Positions 55,801 to 64,000 of a stretch of 64,000 nucleotides of DNA are shown in pieces. The notes beneath the pieces are model-generated. The model did no database searches. It was given only the letters and a program-made list of their open reading frames with translations, and was not told where the DNA came from. Both the position numbers and the translations under genes were made by a program. The stretch spans positions 1,392,230 to 1,456,229 of the forward strand of contig OU015495.1 of assembly GCA_907164885.2 (NCBI GenBank). The letters run 5' to 3'. Numbering within the stretch: position 1 is the stretch's first letter; every line of letters begins with the position of its first letter. Source of the stretch: Dolomedes plantarius. Taxonomy: Eukaryota > Arthropoda > Arachnida > Araneae > Dolomedidae.

Positions 55801-56988
55801 CATTATTCTAGTAATTTCATAATTTGTTTAGTAGTACTCTTAGTGCAGTAATACTCTTAGAAATGAACTTTTTTTTTCATTGTTCAAAACTTTTTTAAAA
55901 TATTACTCTTCTCTTATCTTTTTATATTATGTTGTTATATATTTGATGGCTATAAATAATATGAGGCTCAAGGATTGATTTGATAAATTTATGGGCCCCA
56001 GTAATCCGGATATTAAATATATTTTGAGCCCCATGCTCTGATTTTTAATTTATTAAAAAAATAATTTGGATTAAAAATTGCCATATAGCTTTTTTTTTCC
56101 CCTGCTGGTTGATATTCATTTTATATTGTTTATTTAAAACAATTTTTGCTCCTAAGATCTGAAGTAAGGTACTAACCTCACACAAGGTTCTTAAAGTCAT
56201 TAAATTTGAGGAGTTTTAGAATTTTTTAAAAATAGTGTAATGATATTTTCTATATTTTCCTGTTATATTAACTGATTTAGACACCAAGTTTGTGGGGATA
56301 TATATTAATGATTTAGAGGGTATAGCTTGTAAGAGTTTTAATATTAAAATTTTATCATTTGTGTAGCATATACATTAATGAGTTGTATAGAGCAAAAATT
56401 TCCTATTTTTCTTTCGCTCATTGGAGTGTATCATATTTTTCTGTCATTACTCTTTTTAAAGCTTAGCTCTCTTGAGATCCAGAGGTAAATATTAACATGT
56501 TAAAAATTTGGTTTTATACTTACAGGATTTTGGGATGTACTAGTATGCTATAAATATTTTTTGCGGAGGTGAAGTGATGTGGCATGTTTCTGTAATTCTT
56601 TATGTATGCATGACTCTTTTGTAACTGGGGAATGTCCTGATTATTGGCATCTCTACAAAATGTTAGAGCATGAATGCTAATAAAAGTTACGTGAAAATAA
56701 ATTTTCTTAAAAGTAACATGCAGAAATGACATAGTTTTTCTGCATGCACATTATTTAGTTAAGTAAACAGTCATATTCTTGAACATGTCAGTGCTTACAT
56801 CAGAGGATGAAAATGACCAGAACACATGAATAAACAGGTTTTCTAAAACATGGTGTTTTACATAGTTACTTTTTTTGCAAGTTGTTAAAATATGTACTAT
56901 ATCATGCCAGTATGATCCCAGAAGGCTAGCATTTGCGTCAAGAGAATGGATGCTATTCATATTACATTATGGTTATTTTATTTTGCAG
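52896..56988. other. AT-rich sequence, probably a leader intron
   Basis: No frame or transposon recognised. A G run is at about 54271-54287. It is bounded by a plausible donor (52896) and acceptor (TTTTGCAG, ending 56988). Near 55963-56030 GAGGCTCAA and TTGAGCCCC face each other and may be a relic MITE. Confidence 0.35.
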
Positions 56989-57765
56989 GGTTGTGTTTTA
57001 TCTATCGGATATCTGAATAACTTTATTAAACTGGCACTGTCATGATATTATGGCCGTCACTTTACCAACTTCTTCAGTTTCTACAACTACTGCTGCATGC
57101 TTATCACCACAATTGCCTTTAATATCTCTTCGTGAAACTGTGGCTAAAATAAATATGCCCACTGCTGTTGTTCAAGCATCAGTTGTCAATCCACAGGTAA
57201 CCCCTGTCTCTACATCTGTGTCGTCGGAAACTGTTTACAATCTCACTTTAAGCAATGGAGAAATTCATACTGCTACCTCCAGTGCACTTCCAAAAATTCC
57301 TTCTGTTGCAACCCTAGCAGGTAAAGTATTTCTTTAACATATTTGTTTTTAAAATTTTAAATGTTCGTTAATTTTACTGGAAGACTTTTGTTGTTGCTGT
57401 TGTTGTGCGAGAAGTTTTTAGAGTATTTTGTATTTATGAATTTTAAGTTTTATTGTTAAACACTGAGAGTTAATGTAGTGTAATGTATAGAGCTTTTTTT
57501 CAACTTTTATATCAGTGTTTGATGGTAATCTTTACTATGTAATTTGATGATATACTTCATTGTTTTCTTATTTATACAACATTTTTTTAAAGAAATTTGT
57601 TTTGCTATTAATGTAAGTTTCATAATTTTGTGTCATTAATATGATGTATTTGTTGATACAGTTCCCAGGGATTTCAAGAGTGATCCTGTGACTACCACTA
57701 GTCAAAAACCTATAATTGTGACTGTGTCTGGCATGGGTGGAGTAGCTAAACAAGTACTTGTATAG
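56989..57765 (+). CDS. two-exon gene for a short Ser/Thr/Val-rich protein
   Basis: Acceptor TTTTGCAG is followed by a 61-base leader and ATG at 57050. Coding exon 1 (57050-57320) ends GCAG|GTAAAG in phase 1. Exon 2 (57662-57765) starts after GATACAG and continues the frame to TAG. The product would be 124 residues: Thr/Ser/Val-rich N-terminus (MAVTLPTSSVSTTTAACLSP), then NLTLSNGEIHTATSSALPKI, then KPIIVTVSGMGGVAKQVLV at the end. No zinc finger, signal peptide or membrane segment is seen. The composition recalls activation or cofactor regions of nuclear proteins, but the family is not recognised. A donor inside exon 2 (CAA|GTACTT) could extend the protein. An AATAAA lies near 57923. Confidence 0.65.
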
Positions 57766-58202
57766 TTGCTTTTTTTATTCTTCTTAGTTTAGCTTTCTAT
57801 TGATTTTATACTGTATTGAAAATTTTAAATTCACACTTGTATGTAGTTTGTATTTAAAAGTAGAATGTATTAATTTTTTTATTTTACTAGTGTTAAGCTG
57901 AAAAAACTTGAACACAAACAATTAATAAATCAAACTCAAGTCTGGTTTAATGGTAAAATTAAAAATTAAAAGGTGGTGGGAATGTGAATGTCCTTGACAG
58001 AAGTACTGGTATTTTACCTCTTCTAATATATGGCACATAATCTTTGAAAATGTTTTTAAGTTTTATTTTTCTCATGAACATACTTATAAAATACTATTTT
58101 GTAATTTACTTAAAACAAGTGATGTTTGCAGTAACAGATTTAATACTGTGAACCTTGATAATAATGCCCTTTATTTTATCACTGATTCAGATATTCTATA
58201 GG
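57766..58202. other. 3' flank of the short gene
   Basis: AT-rich, with AATAAA near 57923-57928 as a possible poly-A signal. No other gene. Confidence 0.4.
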
Positions 58203-58425
58203 GCTGTTCCACATGGTATAGTGGTTAGCGTTGTGAGCTTCATTGGAGTGGGCTTGGGTTCAAATCCCAAATAAGGCTTAGTCATTACCATGTTGTCCCC
58301 TCATAGGGAGCAATGCTGGCTCAACTAAATCATGCTCTCATAATAAAGTAGCCAGCAAGACTTTGCGGTGAATAACACAAGGGAAATGTCTCACAACAAG
58401 TGCCTCAGCATTAGGAAAAAAAGAT
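58203..58425 (+). repeat. tRNA-derived SINE of a second family
   Basis: Bases 58203-58277 have GGTATAGTGGTTAGCG (A box) and GGGTTCAAATCCC (B box). The acceptor ends GGCTGTT and AATAAGG do not pair, so it is not a working tRNA gene. About 150 bases of body follow with a TTAGTCATTACCATGTTG-type segment. Confidence 0.72.
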
Positions 58426-58430
58426 AGATA

Positions 58431-59822
58431 GGAACAGATGTGTCAGATACACCCCCCTTGGTTCCAACTTGTTGCCAGGGGGGTTTCCGCAGACATGTTA
58501 GGCTTAAAGTGCGAAATGTAAACAAAATATGGAGCAGATGTAGTATATGCAACGGGCACCAATTGGATTTTGGCACCAGTTAGTGCCAAAATCCCGTTTG
58601 CAGACCTGTTGGGCTTAAACTGTGAAATGTAAACAAATGTGGCGACCAAGAAAGAACAAATAAATTGGAAAATAAACTTACTGTTGGCTTTATGAAACTC
58701 GTAGGTGCACACGAGATTTTCGCTTCGCTCAGTTATCCTTGTTTCATTCTGCTACACATCGGTCCTAAAACATTACAGAAAATTCCCAGCCCGGTGGCTT
58801 CGCTACATACCGCTGGCTGTAGTACAGTAAAAAAAACTTCCACTGGCTGTAGCAGTCAGTAAAACAAAACTTATTGCACAAAAATTCAAAAAATATCATC
58901 CAATCTTAAAATCCTCCCTGCCAGAAAATAAGAACTGCCAAACAACCATCAGATTTGGCATAAAATCACCCCTTGGCATTTGTTGCATATACTACATAAA
59001 AAAATAAAAATAAGTTAAAAACAAACTTACCGCTCGCTGGCTGTATTAAATTTCCAAAAACATTACAGAAATCACCAGCATCTAATTTGTAGGCGTAAAT
59101 GCCAATTCTCCATACAAAAACCTATTACACACCTGTTTCTCAAAATACATCTTAAACAACAACGTCAATTCAATTATGTCACTCATTTTGCCACAAACTA
59201 CACTCTACAAGACACAAAACATTTTCTTGGAATGGAAGAAATTGATGAATCTAATTTCGTAAAAAGAAAGTATCATTAACTTACACAGACGTATAACTAC
59301 TGTATTCCAAACCGCTGCATTTTAAATCAATCACAACGTTTTCAAAAACCCAAACGTAGAAATGCATAACACAACCAACATGTAAGTCCATCAAACCACA
59401 TCTAAATTAACCATTTAAATTAACAGTTAATTTCAAATAAACCGCAAAAAACCTCAGCCAATAAATTTGCTAGATTACAAAATAGCAAAGAAAAAAAGAA
59501 GCACAGCAGAAATAGCCCGAAATAATACAAAACATTGTTCAACGCTTGTAACAGAAATTTTAAATTCCTCCTACTTTATATCCCTAAGAAACCCAACAGT
59601 ACGCCTATCTCTCGAAAATCTGCATTAATACTATCCATAATGCGTCATTGATATTTCACAACAACATGGCCTCCATATTAAATCATGTAAACAAATGCAC
59701 ACCACTAACCATTCATGCTGGGTTGCCACAAAATAACAAAATCCTCCCAAAATCGCATGGTTACCACACCATACACAAAATTGCCAAACTTGGCAGGGGG
59801 GTGCATCTAACGCATCTGTACC
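58431..59822. mobile_element. unclassified TIR element, about 1.4 kb
   Basis: The left end reads GGAACAGATGTGTCAGATAC then ACCCCCC; the right end reversed reads GGTACAGATGCGTTAGATGC then ACCCCCC. A direct repeat of about 40 bases (GGCTTAAA then TGAAATGTAAACAAA) recurs at about 58500 and 58612. No transposase frame. A target duplication was not found, so the superfamily is open. Confidence 0.6.
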
Positions 59823-60165
59823 AATAGGTGTAAATAAAGTCTTGCATGGTAATTTTAGTATAATATTTATCAAAATTGAAATATTTTTCCATCTTAATTT
59901 TCTATCTTATAAACACAGCATTAATTAATAAATACATGCCAAGACATCAACAAATAGTTAACTTAGTTTATGCCATCCTTGAAAGTTTTAAAATCTATAG
60001 TTTTGTGTTTGAGTACTTATTTTTCCTTACTTATTTTTCCTGTCTTGATAATATGCTTATTTTTTTTAAGAGAATCTAGTGTTTTCAGTTTATTTTCCAT
60101 GACAATGTACTTTGTCAAACTGCTGAAAATACTTTATACCACCATGTGGAGCACTCTGTGATAAG
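59823..60165. other. AT-rich spacer
   Basis: No gene or repeat recognised. Confidence 0.5.
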
Positions 60166-60393
60166 GCGGTCACACACATCTGCCCTAGATAGTTTTCAGG
60201 GGGAAAACGAGTGATTTATAGGCAGTGCTCTGCAGAGCCTCTCTTGAGCGATCCTGCCCTCAATCGGTTTTTCACAGATCATCAAAGAGATTCGAGGGAC
60301 CTTGGGGGGAGGACCATGACTAATCGACCCCCAAATGTGTCAACAGGTGTAGGGGGCTGTGTACTGTAGAATTGTCTAGATGTGTGTGACTGC
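60166..60393. mobile_element. short MITE with GTCACACACATCT ends
   Basis: Left GCGGTCACACACATCT and right, reversed, GCAGTCACACACATCTAGA form terminal repeats over 228 bp. The interior is GC-richer than the flanks. No clear target duplication. Confidence 0.55.
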
Positions 60394-61136
60394 AGCATGA
60401 GTAGTAATCTAGTCTGTGCCCCTTCCTTGTGTAGTCACCTGTGAGTTTATGGTATTAGGTTGTATAATATAGCTTGGATATCTATTCAGATGATTTAATT
60501 ACATTTTCAACTCATCCGGGAAAAAGTACTCTATCTAAATATTCATTTTTTTGCAGATGATTGAATTTAAAAAGGTCATGTGTGTGAGAAATGGCCAGTT
60601 CTTCAGAATGGCTATGTATGAAAATACCAAGTTTTATGTAGTGGTTAACCATGTTCTCACATTCTTTTAATAGAATCATTTTAATTTTAAATTGGAGTAT
60701 TTTCCAATGATTATAATTTAATTATGTGATTGATAATTTTACAGATCTAGCAAAAAAATCTTGGGGAATGTTGATCTTTTTATAAAATCTTAATTATGTA
60801 GAGATATTAAAAACTGAAAGGAGCTGCATAACACATCTATAATCTGTAATTAACATTATATACCTGCCAACCTTGGCTTTTTTTAAGGGGGAAAAAAAGA
60901 TTTTTCAATGACAAAAAGGAGGCTCATTTTATAATGTTTTAAAGAAAGTTAATCAACATAGCTGTGGGGGAAAGAAGAAAAAGACTGATTTCGTTATTTC
61001 CTTATGTTATAAAAATTTTTTTAATTTGAAAAAATGTTTCAAAGTGAATAGCACTTTTCAATTTGTGTGATTAATATTTCAGTGTAGTATTGTGTAAGCC
61101 CACAACTTGATGGATTGAATTTCTTGTGTACACATT
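60394..61136. other. AT-rich spacer
   Basis: No gene recognised. Confidence 0.5.
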
Positions 61137-62349
61137 ATATGAGGGTTGCACTAAAATTGTTGAGGTACGGCTAAATGGTATAAGTTAAACTTACCAACTA
61201 TTAGGAGTGTTCAAAGTGGTTCCCTCCAAGATCAATACACTACTATTAGTAGGTGAATTTTCCAAAGATTAAAATGCCTTAAGCCATCAATCTCATTTTT
61301 GGAAAGAAAATGATGCCCACATAAAATTTTTTTTAGATTAAAAGTAGCCAAAAGTTAAACATAGTAAGATGAGAAGAATAGAATGGATGTTTTATCACTT
61401 TGATGTTTTTTGTTCAAGAAATTCGACTGTAATCCTTGTATGAGAAGATGCATTGCCATGGTGAAGCATGAATCCCCTAACATTCACCTCTTAAAGAATG
61501 TCTGGAAGACACTTATTGGTGTACCAGTTTGTTGTAACTGACTTCTGTTTCTCTAGCTTTATGCCTTTGACTAGTCCTGTACTTCTGAAGAACACAGCAT
61601 ATATTACTTTTTTCATTGACCATTGTCTTCATGATTATTGGTTTGGGATCATCTTCAAAGACCCATACTTTACTTTCTTGATGTGTTAGAATGTCAAAAA
61701 AGGATATTTACCTCTCATCACCAGTTATGATTTTAGAAATAATGCTGTGCCCACCATCATTAACTAATTTTAGGGTTTCTTTTACCGATTCTGACATGCT
61801 CCGCTTTTTTTGGTGTTCTGTTATATTATGGGAGACCCAATGACAAACTAATTTTTTCAAATGAATTACTTTATCTATAACTGCAGATCCAATGTTAAGT
61901 TCCATCTGTATCATTTGGTTGGTACAGCGATTATCATCAATTAATATTTTTCATACAGCTGACACATTTCTGGGACTGTAGCTGACAAAGGTAGTACTGT
62001 GTGTTCTTCTTCCAGGAGAGAATTTCGTCCTCTTCTAAATTTTGTAAACCTTTTGAATACAGTGGCAAGAGATGGAGCTTCATTTCCATATGCTAATTGT
62101 AGACATTGAAGGAATTCTTGATTTAGTCCTACTTTAAAATCCTAGAAAATCATAGCTCGATTATATTTTCGCATCAGCTCCATTTTCTCTTCTTTCAAAA
62201 TTTATTCTACGTTAGCTAAATTGCAATTGTTGACACAAATTATCGTCCGTAGACTTTAAAGAGTTCAAATTTAAATATCGACTTTTTTTTTGTTTGTTTG
62301 TTCATATCGTCTACCCCTGTCTCGAAAATTTCAGTGTTACCCTCATATT
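61137..62349 (-). mobile_element. mariner transposon relic with both ends
   Basis: The left end reads ATATGAGGGTTGCACTAAAA and the right end reversed reads ATATGAGGGTAACACTGAAA, about 20-bp inverted repeats. TA-rich flanks fit a mariner insertion. The single transposase frame on the minus strand is broken. Confidence 0.82.
61250..62200 (-). pseudogene. mariner transposase, multiply broken
   Basis: Readable minus-strand blocks in order: GLNQEFLQCLQLAYGNEAPS and FKRFTKFRRGRNSL (helix-turn-helix region), MIQMELNIGSAVIDKV, VCHWVSHNITEHQKKRS, IISKIITGDE (first catalytic block), YAVFFRSTGLVKGIKLE, and GFMLHHGNASSHTRI. In the last block the catalytic Asp (HDN in relatives) is Gly. Several stops and shifts occur and the third acidic block is missing. 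The longest clean piece is 61708-61914. Confidence 0.85.
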
Positions 62350-62417
62350 GTCTGTTTATTGTCTAAAGATAAAAAATTTCTGACACAGTGGCACCACAAG
62401 GTTTTAGGTAGTGTGAG

Positions 62418-62604
62418 CAGGGCCTTTTTATCGAATGGGCAAATCGGGACTTTGCCCAGGGCCCCCTGATGCTAGGGGGCCCCAAAACGCCCTTGGTGTA
62501 TGCACCTAGTACTTGTAAAAGTATGTATTTTTATAAATGTCCGTAAAGGGGGGCCCCCAAATAGCATCTGCCCAGGGGCCCCCAGCGTTCATAATCGGGC
62601 CCTG
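62418..62604. mobile_element. hAT-like MITE, 187 bp
   Basis: Starts CAGGGCC and ends GGGCCCTG, with an exact 8-bp duplication agtgtgag (62410-62417 and 62605-62612). The interior folds on GGGCCCC-rich arms (TTTGCCCAGGGCCCC and the reverse). Related in end sequence to the MITE at 50524-51000. Confidence 0.9.
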
Positions 62605-62612
62605 AGTGTGAG

Positions 62613-64000
62613 GTGTTCCACAAGCTGGTATATAGCATGAGATGATTGTCAAACTAAACTTCTGCAGGCAAATTAATGTTCTTACCATAAGCATGGAAAA
62701 GCATACTAACCTCTCAAGAGCTTTTTAATTAAGATAGATATTCTTCTACTCAAAAAATTCCTTGCATAGCGATATCCAAATATCTGTTAGGAATTTAATC
62801 CAACCTACTTGAAATATGGAATTTTGAGAAATGGAGTTTTTACAGTGTGTATTTTTAAAACAGAAAAAAATCTGTTTCTTACATGGCGATCTTGAAAATA
62901 ACTAACAATTGAAAACTCAGAAAATTAGATAACCATAATTGCATTGCATTAAAAACCATGATATTTTTTCAGCTTTAGAAAGCTTTTTTGGTGATTATCT
63001 CTCTGTGAAAGAAATATTTTGAGTGAGATCAAGAGTAATTTTGTAATAGGATACTAATATTTAATATTCACAAATTCAATGCTTATTAATTAATTCAAAA
63101 CTCATAAATTTTTAAGAGTCTAAACTTTGAAAACGAAGTGTTTTCAGTTCTTTAGAGGACTTACTTAAGGCATTGTTACTTTTAATTTCTCCAAACAAGT
63201 ACAAACACACTTTTTTTTTTTTTTTTTTTTTTAATATAAAATTATCATTTCAAGAAACATTTTTAAAATGCCCCTTAAAGTCATGAAATTTTAGAAACAC
63301 AGTGTCCACCTTGCTAAAGCTATAAGCGGAGTCTACTAGCAACATAAGCCACAAAAGTGGAAAGAGGGTCCCAAAACAGTCACATATTTAAAAATTGCCA
63401 TTATAAGACCTAATAGCACATAGGAGATACCTTGATTCTCTGTTTGAACTTAAATTGTAATTTGTTTTCTCCTCCCTTCTTCTGTTACAGACTTTCCTTT
63501 TTTTTTAATCCCCACAAAAAAAAATAAATGGTAAACCTTGTAGTATTTGTTAGTTATTCTTAGAATTTAAAGTTACAGATTTCATAAATGGACTCTAATT
63601 TACCCATCTCATTTGCTTAAAATTTCATTTTAATTGCATTTGAGCAAGATTTTACTTTAATGAAAAATATTGTAAAGCAAATTTTTCTCAGCAGAGTTCA
63701 TTGATTCCCCCCCCCCCCCCATTTGTTTCAAACTCTCTTAGCAAATGTGTTCTGGTATATGCCACAAATTAACGGTGAAATCAGTTTTTAAAACACTTTC
63801 TTATTGGGAATATAATTTGTCAAGAATTGTATTTTACACTGTTAGTTTGGGTTAGATCATACCATTTTAGAATGTTTCAAAATTTTTCTCTTGTATAACC
63901 TATTGTTTTTGCTTAATTTTTAGTTTAATAGTAATGAAAGACCATTGATTATTACAATAACATTTTAAAAAATCATTCCTCGTGGTTGCTAATTTGTGAC
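62613..64000. other. AT-rich sequence, no gene recognised
   Basis: Runs of T at about 63211-63232 and of C at about 63708-63720. No coding motif, tRNA or transposon ends seen. Confidence 0.5.

Noticed and set aside
58203..58277. tRNA gene
   Set aside because: The 5' and 3' ends do not form an acceptor stem and a SINE-like body follows.

Overview
The window looks like an AT-rich animal genome, most likely an arthropod and possibly a chelicerate. The basis is a dense mix of metazoan transposon families, tRNA-derived SINEs, spliced genes with long introns and very few host genes. No species marker gene is present, so the organism call is an inference. No CRISPR array, rRNA gene or intact canonical tRNA gene was seen.

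Layout. 0.4-2.0 kb is a dead Tc1-like transposon. 2.5-3.5 kb holds a tRNA-derived SINE and a non-autonomous Helitron. 5.19-18.19 kb is a Ty3/gypsy (CsRn1-like) retrotransposon on the minus strand with matching 292-bp LTRs. Its reverse transcriptase is split at a 5-bp duplication by a younger plus-strand LTR retrotransposon (7.72-14.57 kb), and its leader carries a Helitron. The younger element has the unusual order gag-protease-integrase-RT-RNase H, the Gmr1-type order. 18.2-26.9 kb is a Jockey-like RT remnant interrupted by a hAT element and by three insertions of one P-like (THAP) transposon family, with 8-bp duplications ctatgact, gactataa and gaagagac all falling inside about 33 bp of the original target. 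One of these carries a piggyBac-like MITE. 26.97-29.3 kb is Helitron territory, including one Helitron inside another. 31.1-33.3 kb is a second Jockey-like remnant joined to a broken mariner. 34.07-40.89 kb is a three-level nest: a solo LTR holds a Tigger/pogo element, which holds an I-group non-LTR retrotransposon flanked by an 897-bp direct repeat of the pogo sequence.

From about 41.3 kb onward the window becomes transposon-poor, very AT-rich and probably intronic or intergenic. It contains a Harbinger-like MITE, two hAT MITEs, an unclassified 1.4-kb TIR element, a mariner relic and one likely host gene: a leader exon piece at 56,989 and two coding exons (57,050-57,320 and 57,662-57,765) with matching splice phase. 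A YY1/CCAAT-bearing, GC-richer patch near 52.5-52.9 kb is a candidate promoter and first exon for it.

How the parts relate. The nesting gives a relative chronology: the CsRn1-like element is older than the Gmr1-like one; the Jockey remnant is older than the hAT and P-like insertions; the solo LTR is older than pogo, which is older than the I-like insertion. Nearly every mobile coding region carries stops, frameshifts or lost catalytic residues. The Gmr1-like element is the best preserved, with one single-base frameshift in integrase, one in-frame stop before RT and LTRs that remain very similar.
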